The notes: generated by a model not told the origin, from the letters alone. A DNA stretch of 64,000 bases from Oscillospiraceae bacterium (GCA_017848115.1 JAGAKZ010000016.1:20026-84025); one strand, 5' to 3'. Shown: positions 45,943-55,775, numbered from the stretch's first letter. A program made the numbers and translations.

Positions 45943-47086
45943 AACTTATGGAAAAGGCGAAAAAATATTACTTGAAACAGAAAGACTGATTCTCCGTGAG
46001 CTTACATACGATGATTTCAAGCCGCTTTATGCAGTTCTTGGTGATTCGGATATTATGAAGCATTATCCTTACATATTTGATGAAAACAAAGTGCGTAACT
46101 GGATTGAACGGAATATAGAACGTTACCGCACAGACGGATTTGGTCTGTGGGCTGTTGTTCTGAAAGAAAACGGCGAAATGATTGGTGACTGCGGAATAAC
46201 AATGCAGAATATAAACAGTCAGTTTCTTCCTGAAATCGGCTATCATATCAGAAAGGATATGCAGAACAAAGGCTATGCGACAGAGGCGGTGGCTGGGTGT
46301 ATAAGATACGGCTTTGAAAAGCTGAATTTTGATTGCCTTTATTCATATATGAAGTACACAAATTCAGCATCTGCCCGTGTTGCCGAAAAAAACGGAATGA
46401 AATTCATCGGGGAATATCCTGACGATGTGAATTACCTGACAAGAGTTTACTGTGTAAACAGAAAGGAATGGAAAATGTCAACTATAAAAAACTATGAAGA
46501 AAGAAGAAAAATGGATAAAATGAGAAACGACATTACAATACGGCCTGAAACGACCAAGGACTATAAGGAAATTATTTCCCTTATTTTACGTTCATTCAGT
46601 GAGGGAACGAATTATTCCGACGGAAGCGATATTGTAGCATTGATTGAAGAAATACGAATGTCAGAATATTATATTCCCGAACTATCATTTGTTGCAGAGC
46701 TTGACGGAAAAATTGTGGGACATTTTCTGTTTTCACATTTCCCTCTTTTCGAAACGAAAGAGGGCGGACATATCAATGATAACAGCATTGTTATGCTTGC
46801 TCCTGTTTCGGTACACGCTGATTATTTTCATCAGCATATCGGAATTAGTATGCTTAAACTCGGTATCGAGAAAGTAAAAGAACACGGCTTCAAAGGAATA
46901 AATGTAGAAGGCGACTATCATTTCTACAATCGTGTTGGCTTCAGAACTTCGTCAGAATACGGTATTTATCCCACCAGCGGAATCCCTATGCAGGAACCGA
47001 GATGTATGATGTGTATGGAAACAAGCGAAGGCTCTCTTGAAAATATAGGCGGTTATGTGGTTTATGATATGTATTACAATGCCTGA
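45911..47086 (+). CDS. double GNAT acetyltransferase (RimJ-like plus second GNAT domain)
   Basis: 391 residues holding two acetyltransferase domains. Domain 1 (about 17-185) is RimJ/RimL-like: TERLILRELTYDDF, IGYHIRKDMQNKGYATEAV. Domain 2 (about 208-360) starts ITIRPETTKDYKEI and has MLAPVSVHADYFHQHIGISML and the NRVGF end. They are joined by a short charged linker (NYEERRKMDKMRND). Either a genuine two-domain enzyme or two genes merged by loss of a stop. The Shine-Dalgarno AAAGGAG is 11 bases before the ATG. Confidence 0.75.
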   Translation: MEYDMKLILAKTYGKGEKILLETERLILRELTYDDFKPLYAVLGDSDIMKHYPYIFDENKVRNWIERNIERYRTDGFGLWAVVLKENGEMIGDCGITMQNINSQFLPEIGYHIRKDMQNKGYATEAVAGCIRYGFEKLNFDCLYSYMKYTNSASARVAEKNGMKFIGEYPDDVNYLTRVYCVNRKEWKMSTIKNYEERRKMDKMRNDITIRPETTKDYKEIISLILRSFSEGTNYSDGSDIVALIEEIRMSEYYIPELSFVAELDGKIVGHFLFSHFPLFETKEGGHINDNSIVMLAPVSVHADYFHQHIGISMLKLGIEKVKEHGFKGINVEGDYHFYNRVGFRTSSEYGIYPTSGIPMQEPRCMMCMETSEGSLENIGGYVVYDMYYNA

Positions 47087-47224
47087 GTGAAAATCAAAAC
47101 TGTAAGTTTACTTGACACGATTCGTATCATCAGCGTGACAATGCGGTTCTTTACTGTTTTTATATCCTTTGCTATTATTAAATCAGCTATGAGAGCAAAA
47201 TAATATGCGAAAGGACAAATAAAA

Positions 47225-47733
47225 ATGAAAGATAAAAAATTGTTTTCTGTCGGACTTATACTGATTGCAGTATTTGTATTCTGGACAATACTGATTCTGA
47301 CATTTGATGTTCAGCCCGTCGGAGTGATGGAACTGTTGTCGGTTTTGCGACGCTGAATTGCTCGTTTCACAATATGACAGGTGTGAATATGACAATCTAT
47401 CACATCACCGATTGGCTCGGTCTTGTTCCGCTTTTCTGCTGTATGATTTATGGTGCAATCGGCTTTGTTCAGCTACTTCAAAGAAAAAGCCTTTTAAAGG
47501 TGGATATTGATATTCTGCTGTTAGGCGTGTATTATGTAATTGCAATCTTCGGCTACCTGATTTTTGAAATGATACCGATAAATTACAGACCCATACTGAT
47601 TGACGGAAGAATGGAAGTGTCATACCCTTCATCTACAACGCTACTCGTGTCAAGCGTTATGCCGACTGTTATTTTTCAGATTGACCGAAGAATTAAAAAC
47701 AGGGTTGTCTTATCCTCAATCAGGCAAAAATAG
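47225..47733 (+). pseudogene. broken PAP2-family phosphatase gene
   Basis: ATG 47225 opens a membrane segment (VGLILIAVFVFWTILI) but hits TGA at 47354-47356. A one-base frame change near 47322-47328 restores GTVVGFATLNCSFHNM, leading to LGLVPLFCCMIYG and MEVSYPSSTTLLV, the start of a PAP2 active site. Homology ends after RRIKNRV near 47707, so the rest of the catalytic site is missing. The product cannot be functional. Confidence 0.75.
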
Positions 47734-47884
47734 AAAAAGGACGGAATATTCTCACGAATATATCTATTGTTGTGAATATTGCTATTGTTTTGATTTTAGC
47801 GATGACAAAACAGGCATATGCAATAGTAATCGCATTTCTTCTGCTGGTAATAAAAAGCATTCTGTTAATAAAGAACAAGCTATG
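47708..47884 (+). pseudogene. C-terminal fragment of an unidentified membrane protein
   Basis: In another frame from the PAP2 remnant, codons read NQAKIEKGRNILTNISIVVNI, then two hydrophobic stretches and LLIKNKL before a stop at 47884. It looks like the tail of a small membrane protein joined to the broken PAP2 gene, marking a recombination junction. Confidence 0.4.
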
Positions 47885-47933
47885 AACAGCTGATTTTGTA
47901 CTGTGTTCTTGGCAATACCGACTCAAAAAACGA

Positions 47934-47966
47934 ACACCACCGTATCTCGTTTGATACGGTGGTGTT
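47934..47966. terminator. strong hairpin at the edge of the accessory region
   Basis: ACACCACCGTATC pairs with GATACGGTGGTGT over a six-base loop. It is the strongest stem in the area. T tracts are short, but it likely acts as a terminator. Confidence 0.65.
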
Positions 47967-48017
47967 GTCATATCCGCTGTAATTAGTCTTAGCCTTGTTT
48001 TTTCAAAACTTCTATAT

Positions 48018-48050
48018 GACTACACGACTAAACACGTGCAGTCTTTTTAT
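48018..48050. terminator. terminator between accessory region and Bce-type operon
   Basis: GACTACACG / CGTGCAGTC stem followed on the plus strand by TTTTTATTATAT. It lies just beyond the stop of the minus-strand FtsX-like gene. Confidence 0.55.
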
Positions 48051-48056
48051 TATATA

Positions 48057-50090
48057 TCACTTTCTTCCGCCACTCACAATACCATAATAAACATTTGAAG
48101 TTATCTTATACACCAGTACATACACCACCGCAAATACCGCATAGCTTACAGCTGTAACACCGATCATCAGTTCCATATTGCTAAAACCGAACATCTGTAA
48201 CAGTTTCCATAAAATCGGGAAAGCGAAAGCAAGGTGAAGTCCTGCTAACAAAAGCGGTAAAAAGAAAACTGTAAGCACCTGAGAATTAACAGACCTGCGG
48301 ATATCATGCGTTGTCATACCTATTTTCTGCATGATCTCAAATCTTTTATGATCCTCGTACCCTTCGGTGATCTGCTTGTAATAAATAATGAGTACAGTTG
48401 CAAATAAAAATACTATACTAAGAAGTATACCCATAAACAGCAGTCCAGCGTACATACCGAAAAACTCTGAACGTTCTGTAGCTCTTGAAACCAGACCATA
48501 ATTATAATCACCGGATTCTTCATGAATAGCGATGTCCGGAATTTCTCTGTCTATTTTGTTATAAACTGCTTTTTCTTCATCTGCATCTCCGTCTATATCA
48601 AAATCATAATTCCATGACATCTGCAAAACACTATTGTCCCATGAATTTTTTATAGAAAGTAACGGTTCTGCCAGAGTTTCAATATCCGATGTTACGATAA
48701 CGACCATAGGTACTATTTCCAGCACCATATAATTTGGAATACATATTTTATCAAGAACTTCTTTTACTCTCAACGGCATACAGTTTTCAATAGTAAATGT
48801 ATCATTCAGATATTCTGTCCGATAACAGTAAATAAAACATTCATCTTTTTCAAGCGACTCATTTACCCCCATTGCCCTGTTGTAATCTTCGAGTGTTATG
48901 ATCTGCACATATCCAATATTGTCATAAGTGGATATATCAAATTGGGCATGAGATTCCTGATCTATTATCATGCCTTCTTCCGTAAACAATCCTGCAACAG
49001 AAATACAGGGCATTTCAAGTACGTTTTCTCTTTCGGGAGCAAGCTCATTTATACTGTCACGCATTTTTTCAAAAGATTTTTCATCAAAATATTTTATATC
49101 CGGAACACCAAGTCGTATAGATATGTCTTTCGGATATCTTGTGGCAAAAGAATCTTCCGCTCCTATATACATACTCATTGTTGCCGAAAGCATTACCATA
49201 ACCATAGTAACCAGTACACATATAGATGCAAGCCCCGAACCATTGCGTTTCATTCTGTATACCATTGAAGATACAGAAACAAAATGATTTGATTTATAAT
49301 AGTATTTTTTATTTTTCTGCAATATCCTGCAAAAAGCCACCGAGCCCGCAACAAACAGCATATAAGTAGCTACTATAACCATAATAACAGCTACCATAAA
49401 CCATACTATAGCAGATAACGGATTTTTTATTGATACTGCGATATAGTATGCAATCGCAAGAATAATAACACCTGCAACTGCTGATAACCAGTTGGCTTTG
49501 GGAGGTTTTTCTCCTGTGTTTCCGCTACGCATAAGTTCGAGAGGATTACTGCGACATACTTTTATAATAAACTTTAATAACAATAAAAAATATATCCCTG
49601 CAAACAACAAACTTACTTTTCCTGCGGAAATAAAATCAATCTGTAAAGTATATGTTGTTTTCTCCGACAACAGATTATACATTATCAGCTCGGCAAGTTT
49701 TGAAAATGCGATACCGAAAATCAGACCTCCGATGATAGAAATTATACTTACAAACAGACTTTCCCAACATATAATACGTCCGAGATTTCCTTTATCCATA
49801 CCCAGAACATTATAAAGACCGAACTCTTTGTTTCGCTGTCTGATAATAAATGAATTGCTGTAAAACATAAAAATCAATGAAAATACACCAATAACGACAC
49901 TGCCAAGCGGAAGTATCATTCTTAAAGTACTTCCGCCTTCCATATGTTCAAGCATTTCTGACGCTGAAAGGAAAGAAATAATGTAACTCATCATTACCAT
50001 TACCATTCCGGTAAGAATATACGGAAAATATAATCGTTTATTTTTCTTTATTCCGTCAATAGCTAACTTAGGATAAAAACTTTTTTTCAT
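48057..50090 (-). CDS. BceB-like FtsX-domain ABC permease
   Basis: 677 residues with ten predicted membrane helices: FtsX domains at about 60-180 and 560-670 and a large extracellular domain (about 310-540) as in BceB/VraG. It includes IIRQRNKEFGLYNVLGMDKGNL, typical of these permeases. BceAB modules remove or sense cell-wall-active peptide antibiotics. It overlaps the ATPase gene by 4 bp, and the cognate sensor and regulator lie just upstream. Confidence 0.88.
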   Translation of the reverse strand: MKKSFYPKLAIDGIKKNKRLYFPYILTGMVMVMMSYIISFLSASEMLEHMEGGSTLRMILPLGSVVIGVFSLIFMFYSNSFIIRQRNKEFGLYNVLGMDKGNLGRIICWESLFVSIISIIGGLIFGIAFSKLAELIMYNLLSEKTTYTLQIDFISAGKVSLLFAGIYFLLLLKFIIKVCRSNPLELMRSGNTGEKPPKANWLSAVAGVIILAIAYYIAVSIKNPLSAIVWFMVAVIMVIVATYMLFVAGSVAFCRILQKNKKYYYKSNHFVSVSSMVYRMKRNGSGLASICVLVTMVMVMLSATMSMYIGAEDSFATRYPKDISIRLGVPDIKYFDEKSFEKMRDSINELAPERENVLEMPCISVAGLFTEEGMIIDQESHAQFDISTYDNIGYVQIITLEDYNRAMGVNESLEKDECFIYCYRTEYLNDTFTIENCMPLRVKEVLDKICIPNYMVLEIVPMVVIVTSDIETLAEPLLSIKNSWDNSVLQMSWNYDFDIDGDADEEKAVYNKIDREIPDIAIHEESGDYNYGLVSRATERSEFFGMYAGLLFMGILLSIVFLFATVLIIYYKQITEGYEDHKRFEIMQKIGMTTHDIRRSVNSQVLTVFFLPLLLAGLHLAFAFPILWKLLQMFGFSNMELMIGVTAVSYAVFAVVYVLVYKITSNVYYGIVSGGRK

Positions 50091-50851
50091 TTTCTGTCAC
50101 CACCGGTCGCAAGCATAGTAAGAGTGTCCGATATCATCTGATACAACTGCTCATTTGTATTATCTCCACGATAGATCTGATGAAATACTTCACCATCTTT
50201 TATAAACAATACACGACTGGCATGACTTGCTGCCTTGACAGAATGTGTAACCATTAGAATCGTCTGTCCTGTCTTGTTGATTTGTGAAAAAAGACGAAGA
50301 AGTTCATCAGTTGCCTTAGAATCAAGAGCACCTGTAGGCTCATCTGCCAGAATAAGTTTCGGAGCAGTTATCAATGCTCTTGCAACTGCTGCACGCTGTT
50401 TCTGACCTCCTGATACTTCATACGGATATTTTTTCAGGATATGCTCTATGCCAAGTTGTTTTGCAACCGGTTGCAGTCTTTTTTCCATTTCAGTATGAGT
50501 CTTGCCTGAAAGTACGAGCGGAAGATAGATATTATCCTCTATGGTAAACGTATCAAGCAGATTAAATTCCTGAAATACAAATCCAAGATTATCACGTCTG
50601 AATGCTGCCGCCTGAGATTCTTTGATTTTTGAAAAATCATTTCCGTCAAGAATTACCGAACCCGATGTTGGTTTATCAATGGCTGCGAGTATGTTAAGCA
50701 ATGTGGTTTTACCTGAACCCGACTCACCCATTATTGCTACATATTCACCTTGTTTTACGTCAAACGAAACACTTCTCAAAGCCTCTGTCTTATTATCACC
50801 AAAGCGTGTCGTATATATTTTTTTCACTCCGCTTATTTCTAAAATACTCAT
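50087..50851 (-). CDS. BceA-like ABC ATPase
   Basis: 254 residues: Walker A GESGSGKTT (about 37-45), signature VSGGQKQRAAVARAL (about 144), Walker B LILADEPTGALD, H-loop VTHS. AAAGGAGG precedes the ATG. It pairs with the downstream permease. Expression is probably driven by the adjacent two-component system. Confidence 0.92.
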   Translation of the reverse strand: MSILEISGVKKIYTTRFGDNKTEALRSVSFDVKQGEYVAIMGESGSGKTTLLNILAAIDKPTSGSVILDGNDFSKIKESQAAAFRRDNLGFVFQEFNLLDTFTIEDNIYLPLVLSGKTHTEMEKRLQPVAKQLGIEHILKKYPYEVSGGQKQRAAVARALITAPKLILADEPTGALDSKATDELLRLFSQINKTGQTILMVTHSVKAASHASRVLFIKDGEVFHQIYRGDNTNEQLYQMISDTLTMLATGGDRK

Positions 50852-50963
50852 GTTAAAAATCCTCCTTTGTGATTTCTGTTATCATTATATCATAAGGAAG
50901 TGATATATCTCTATCGAATCTGCTTACAAATTCATCTCCAAATCTAACAGTTTTGTAAGAAGT

Positions 50964-51962
50964 TTATTCTGTTGATAATTCTGTCTGAGAAAGATCTATT
51001 GTAACTGTCGTTCCTTCGTCAACTTTTGAATGTGCTTTTATGTCATGTCCGAGATTTGTACATATACGCCTGCAAAGGTACAGACCTATGCCACTTGCTT
51101 TTTTATCATGACGTCCGTTGTAACCTGTAAATCCGTTTTCAAAAATACGTGGCAGATCCTCAGGAGCAATACCGATCCCTGTATCACGTATGCAAAGTTT
51201 CTTTTCGTTATCCACAGTAATGGAGATATTGCCTGACGGTGTATATTTCAAGGCATTTGACAAAACTTGTTCTATTACAAACGACAGCCATTTTTCATCA
51301 GTAATAACTGTTGTATTTACAGGTTTATATATCAGACTGATCTTACGGCTGATAAATTCACCAGCAAATTTTTTTACCGTACATTTTATTATAGAGTCAA
51401 GGTCATATTCTTTTATAACATAATCGGTACTATCAGAGTCAAGCCTTAGAAAAGTCAATACCATTTCCACGTACTGCTCAACACGAAAAAGCTCTAATGA
51501 AAGTTTACGTGACAAAGCAGAATCTTCATTTTGCAGATTAAGTTTCATAGAAGCTATAGGTGTTTTTATCTGATGCACCCATACTGTATAATAATCAAGC
51601 ATATCCGAATATTTGCGGTTTGCATCCATCTGACGGATATTAAATTCTTCGTTTATAAGGTGTATTATTTTCTGATAATCTTCATCTTCTATACTGTCTG
51701 TACGAGGAAATTTTCTGACAGCAACATCAGTGATACTTCGCATACTTTCAAGCATCTTATGTTTGTCTTTGATATGTATAAAATCACTCAGCAAAAATAT
51801 AAATCCAAAAAGAATACACAGACACGACGGATATATAACAGCCTGAAGAGGAAAATTGTAAAGTGCCAGAGATACTGAAAATATGAGAATAAAAAATGCT
51901 GATACAACTATGCTACGCCATTTATGTTTTATATACTTTAAAAATAATTTCATCATTATCAT
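50964..51962 (-). CDS. BceS-like intramembrane-sensing histidine kinase
   Basis: 332 residues with two membrane helices close together (about 14-34 and 39-58) and almost no outside loop, the hallmark of kinases that sense through a Bce-type permease. The phosphoacceptor is in VHQIKTPIASM (about 131). ATP-binding boxes include QVLSNALKYTP and DTGIGIAPEDL. It lies between its regulator and the transporter genes. Confidence 0.9.
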   Translation of the reverse strand: MIMMKLFLKYIKHKWRSIVVSAFFILIFSVSLALYNFPLQAVIYPSCLCILFGFIFLLSDFIHIKDKHKMLESMRSITDVAVRKFPRTDSIEDEDYQKIIHLINEEFNIRQMDANRKYSDMLDYYTVWVHQIKTPIASMKLNLQNEDSALSRKLSLELFRVEQYVEMVLTFLRLDSDSTDYVIKEYDLDSIIKCTVKKFAGEFISRKISLIYKPVNTTVITDEKWLSFVIEQVLSNALKYTPSGNISITVDNEKKLCIRDTGIGIAPEDLPRIFENGFTGYNGRHDKKASGIGLYLCRRICTNLGHDIKAHSKVDEGTTVTIDLSQTELSTE

Positions 51963-51965
51963 TCC

Positions 51966-52640
51966 TTAGCTCTCTATAAGATAACCTACGCCAAATTTTG
52001 TTGTAATAAAGTTTTCCAGTCCTGCTGACTCTAAACGTTTACGCAATCTATTCACATTTACCGACAACGTATTTTCGTCTACAAAACTGTCTGTTTCCCA
52101 GAGGTGTTCCATCAGTTTTTCACGACTTACGACCTTTCCTTTATTATTCATAAGAATAGTCAATATCTTAAACTCATTTTTGGAAAGGGAAATTTTTTCG
52201 TTATTATAGGTAAGCGTATTATCACCTGTATTCAGAAATGCTCCACGATGTTCAAGAACTAAAGCAGATGACGAAAAATCATATGTTCTTCGCAGTATTG
52301 CCTGTAGTTTTGCAATAAGTACACTTTGATCAAAAGGCTTGGCTATAAAATCATCTGCACCCATATTCATTGCCATAATTATATTCATATTGTCCGACGC
52401 AGAAGAAATAAAAATAATCGGTACTTTTGACACTTTACGAATTTCACTGCACCAATGATATCCATTGAAAAATGGTAAACCGATATCAAGAAGAATAATA
52501 TGAGGATTAAATTCTGCAAACTCGGACATAACATTACGGAAGTTCTCAACACACTTTACTTCCAGATCCCACATTTGCGCCTGTATTTTAATTGCCTCAG
52601 CTATTCCTTTATCGTCTTCTATTATCAATAACCGATACAT
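51966..52640 (-). CDS. BceR-like OmpR-family response regulator
   Basis: About 224 residues from ATG 52640 (MYRLLIIEDDKG), chosen because AGAGG lies upstream. The receiver has acidic DD near the start, phospho-Asp in HIILLDIGLPF and a conserved Lys in IAKPF. The winged-helix C-terminus is SLSKNEFKILTILMNN. It starts four bases before the kinase and should activate bceAB in response to peptides. Confidence 0.9.
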   Translation of the reverse strand: MYRLLIIEDDKGIAEAIKIQAQMWDLEVKCVENFRNVMSEFAEFNPHIILLDIGLPFFNGYHWCSEIRKVSKVPIIFISSASDNMNIIMAMNMGADDFIAKPFDQSVLIAKLQAILRRTYDFSSSALVLEHRGAFLNTGDNTLTYNNEKISLSKNEFKILTILMNNKGKVVSREKLMEHLWETDSFVDENTLSVNVNRLRKRLESAGLENFITTKFGVGYLIES

Positions 52641-52681
52641 TAAAAAACCTCTTTTCAAATATTTTTATTTTACAATATAGA

Positions 52682-52710
52682 ATTATAACATACAATTATA
52701 TTTATGTCTA
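52682..52710 (-). promoter_or_regulatory. promoter of the BceR-like gene
   Basis: Minus-strand TAGACA (52710-52705) and TATAAT (52687-52682) with a 17-bp spacer. Confidence 0.6.
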
Positions 52711-52851
52711 TTATTTTTTCCAATCACTTTATTAACAGGATTTCACATTAACGATACCATGTAAAAAACTTATACCAATCATAGTCAATCAATTATAATA
52801 AAATAACCGTATATATGCACAAAAATATTTTAAAAAAATCGCTAATTTCTC

Positions 52852-52880
52852 TTGACATATCAAATTTTATAGTATATAAT
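52852..52880 (+). promoter_or_regulatory. consensus sigma-A promoter of the glycosyltransferase gene
   Basis: Exact TTGACA (52852-52857) and TATAAT (52875-52880), 17-bp spacer. Such a perfect promoter 230 bp from the gene implies control in the leader. Confidence 0.85.
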
Positions 52881-52886
52881 ATCTTT

Positions 52887-53111
52887 TATACTACGAAGGA
52901 ACAAGCGTTTTTGCAACAGGCAAGGAGCATGTCTTCGTCACTTCATTACAGAGGCACAGCCTCTTGTTTACAAATACGCTTTCCTTCCGGAATGTATTAA
53001 ATGGGGAAAGTTCTTATAAATTATGTTAATAAGAACTTCTAAGATTACTTATAAACGATATGTTTTTGATAACAAAAACTATCAAGGGATTTTATATCGG
53101 AGGGAATTAAT
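52887..53111 (+). promoter_or_regulatory. long structured 5' leader of the glycosyltransferase gene
   Basis: A 225-base leader. Bases 52894-52914 can pair with 52968-52990 to close a long stem (GAAGGA with TCCTTC, AGCGT with ACGCT, TTTG with CAAA). Inside is a GAGGC-aca-GCCTC hairpin at 52951-52963. A perfect 10-bp stem AAGTTCTTAT/ATAAGAACTT follows (53008-53038). No known riboswitch class is recognised. Confidence 0.55.
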
Positions 53112-54293
53112 ATGAGAGAAACATTAAGAAAAACAAGTTCAAAAAAGATTTTGGTTGTAAACGGCATTTTACACGGACATTTTACCTGTAGCGTTGAAAT
53201 CGTAAGGGAATTAGCTGAACTGGGACATGACGTGACCTGTTATGTAATGGATGAATTTGCAGCCAGACTGGACGATATTCCAGTAAAAAAAGTAGTATAT
53301 TCAGCTGACGTCAGCGAAATAGCAAAAAGACTGCCTCCGGCTGCTCCGCCATTTGCTATCAATTCGTTCATGTTTGGCAAAGCTGTCGATGTCCTTATCA
53401 CTTTATTGTTAAATGATAACACCGACTATGACTATTACGTTTTCGATTCTTTCTTTGATGTTGAGGAAATGAATAAAATTTTAAAACTCGATCCTTCTAA
53501 ATTTGTAAAGATCTATTCATCATTCATTCTTACTGATGAAAAACTGGATCTTACTGAAGGCAGATTAATGGGATTACAGGAAACCAACAAGAAATATAAT
53601 ATCAACTTACACGATTTTGTCGGACTTCATACCACTCCAAACAAGTTCAAGAAGTTGATTCTGACTTCAAAGTTTTTCCACATAAGACCTAACAATACTG
53701 ATGACACCTGCTGTTTCATCGGTCCGCATATTGAACACAGAATTATGGATAACAGCTTTGATTTCAAAAAAGACGAAAGCAAAAAGTTGCTTTATATTTC
53801 ACTCGGAACCGTCTTTGGCAAAAATCTTGACTTTTACCATCGTTGCATTGAAGCATTCAGAGATTCTGACGAATATCAGGTAATTATATCCGTCGGAAAA
53901 TTTGTTGATATAAATCAGCATTTCAAGGACATACCCAAGAACTTCAGTATTTATAATTATGTACCTCAGACACAACTTTTGCCTGAAGTAGATATATTTA
54001 TTACTCATGCCGGATTTAATTCTACCTCAGAAGGTCTGGCAAATGGTATTCCAATGGTTTTGGTTCCGCAAAAATATGACCAGTTTGACATTTCAAGAAC
54101 AGTTGAAAAATTAAACGCAGGTATATTTTTAAACAAGAACACAACTGATATAACCGCTGATGTATTAAGAAAAGCAGTTAAAGACGCTTATGACAACAGG
54201 GAAACCTTTAAGAAAGGTATTACTGAAATTACAGACTCTTTCAGAGAAGCCAGAAGCAACAGAAAAGCAATTTACGAAAAAGTATTTGCTTAA
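53112..54293 (+). CDS. GT-B glycosyltransferase, UDP-glycosyltransferase/MGT type
   Basis: 393 residues. The N-terminus is ILVVNGILHGHFTCSVEIVRELAELGHDVTCYV. The C-terminal donor site is HAGFNSTSEGLANGIPMVLVPQKYDQ (about 299-324), as in macrolide and other small-molecule glycosyltransferases (OleD/YjiC group). It could inactivate an antibiotic or modify a lipid or metabolite. The neighbouring Bce-type module makes a resistance role plausible, not proven. GGAGG precedes the ATG. Confidence 0.85.
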   Translation: MRETLRKTSSKKILVVNGILHGHFTCSVEIVRELAELGHDVTCYVMDEFAARLDDIPVKKVVYSADVSEIAKRLPPAAPPFAINSFMFGKAVDVLITLLLNDNTDYDYYVFDSFFDVEEMNKILKLDPSKFVKIYSSFILTDEKLDLTEGRLMGLQETNKKYNINLHDFVGLHTTPNKFKKLILTSKFFHIRPNNTDDTCCFIGPHIEHRIMDNSFDFKKDESKKLLYISLGTVFGKNLDFYHRCIEAFRDSDEYQVIISVGKFVDINQHFKDIPKNFSIYNYVPQTQLLPEVDIFITHAGFNSTSEGLANGIPMVLVPQKYDQFDISRTVEKLNAGIFLNKNTTDITADVLRKAVKDAYDNRETFKKGITEITDSFREARSNRKAIYEKVFA

Positions 54294-54350
54294 ACAATTC
54301 TTCCTTTATTATAAGCATAAAAAATTTTCAATATTATATGAAGTGACGAT

Positions 54351-54377
54351 ATCCCCTTATCTGTAAAGATGAGGGGA
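54351..54377 (+). terminator. terminator-like hairpin after the glycosyltransferase
   Basis: ATCCCCTTATC / GATGAGGGGAT stem 57 bases after the stop codon. The T tract is weak. Confidence 0.5.
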
Positions 54378-54454
54378 TTCTTGCTGCCAAAAGAACTGAA
54401 AAATTGCATTTTCTTCCCCACCCTGTCATAAAATTATATATGAAAATATAAGGG

Positions 54455-55771
54455 GTGGTATCTATTCTTGAAAAAATAAGCAGTATAGTATGGGGAAATT
54501 ATACACTCTCTTTTATACTTATCACAGGACTTTTCCTCACTGTAAAATCACGTTTCTTTCAGATAACAAAATCAAAACTTATATTCAGCTCGACCATAGG
54601 TACTATATTTAAAAAGCAAACAAGTAAATGCAACAGCAACGAAATAAGCCAGTTCGGTTCTTTTTGTTCTGTACTTGCCGCAACAATGGGAACAGGAAAT
54701 ATAATCGGTGTCGCATCTGCAATAACAATAGGCGGGGCGGGTTCGATATTCTGGATGTGGGTATCGGCTTTTCTCGGAATGATGATAGTATATTCGGAAA
54801 ATTATTTCGGAACAGTTTATCGCGAAAAGAACAGCGACGGTAAATGGCAGGGCGGTGCTATGAATTACATAAAAACCGCATTCAAAAACAAATATATAGC
54901 ACTGTTTTATGCATCACTATGTGTACTCGCCTCTTTTGGAATGGGAAATATGGTTCAGTCAAATTCAATAACTTGTGCCGTGTCCGAAGCCTGCCCCGAT
55001 TCTTCATTTATAACAGGTGCTATAACAGCTTTTTTGTGCGGTCTTGTTATAATCGGCGGAATAAAGAGAATAGCAAATATAACACAAATTATCATTCCTG
55101 CTATATCTCTGCTGTATATCACTTCAGCACTTGCAGTAATAATAAAAAATCACGAATATATACTGTCTGCATTTGAAATGATTTTCAGTGAAGCTTTCGG
55201 AATAAAAGCAGTCGGAGGCGGTATAAGCGGTACAGTAATTTCAAGGGGAATATCAACAGGACTAAAAAGAGGCGTTTTCTCAAACGAAGCAGGGCTTGGA
55301 ACATCTGCCATGATACATACTTCGGGAAACTGCAAAAAACCGGAAGTTCAGGGAATGTGGGGAATACTTGAAGTATTTGCCGACACATTTGTATGCTGTA
55401 CTATAACGGCACTGGCTGTACTCTGCTACCTATCAAAAAATAACGATTTCTCATGCTACGGAACAGAACTTATAATAAATACTTTCGGTAGCTGTTTTGG
55501 AAAATATTCAGCACTCCTAGTAACCGTATCCATTATTATTTTTGCTTTTGCAACTCTTATAGGCTGGGCACATTGCGGTGAAAGTGCATTTTTATATATC
55601 ACCGGCAACAGATTTTCATACCTGTACAAATTTGTCTACTGCCTGACAGCATTTCTCGGAGCGGTAACTAGACCCGAAATCGTATGGACACTTTCGGATA
55701 TTTTCAACGGACTTATGATTTATCCGAATGTATCCGCTCTGCTTGTATTGTCAATACAAAAAAAGAAATAA
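54455..55771 (+). CDS. AGCS-family sodium:alanine/glycine symporter
   Basis: 438 residues with about ten membrane helices and the family signatures AATMGTGNIIGVASAITIGG (about 76-95), GGAMNYI, and KRGVFSNEAGLGTSAMIHT (about 272-290). It imports small neutral amino acids with sodium. The start is unclear: GTG 54455 lies inside the AGGGGTGG ribosome-site-like run. A downstream ATT at correct spacing would be an unusual start. Confidence 0.9.
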   Translation: MVSILEKISSIVWGNYTLSFILITGLFLTVKSRFFQITKSKLIFSSTIGTIFKKQTSKCNSNEISQFGSFCSVLAATMGTGNIIGVASAITIGGAGSIFWMWVSAFLGMMIVYSENYFGTVYREKNSDGKWQGGAMNYIKTAFKNKYIALFYASLCVLASFGMGNMVQSNSITCAVSEACPDSSFITGAITAFLCGLVIIGGIKRIANITQIIIPAISLLYITSALAVIIKNHEYILSAFEMIFSEAFGIKAVGGGISGTVISRGISTGLKRGVFSNEAGLGTSAMIHTSGNCKKPEVQGMWGILEVFADTFVCCTITALAVLCYLSKNNDFSCYGTELIINTFGSCFGKYSALLVTVSIIIFAFATLIGWAHCGESAFLYITGNRFSYLYKFVYCLTAFLGAVTRPEIVWTLSDIFNGLMIYPNVSALLVLSIQKKK

Positions 55772-55775
55772 AACA

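Noticed and set aside
52929-53000. 23-codon ORF in the glycosyltransferase leader (start ATG 52929)
   Set aside because: The AAGGAG site is only one base from the ATG, too close for efficient initiation, and the region is better explained as a folded RNA.
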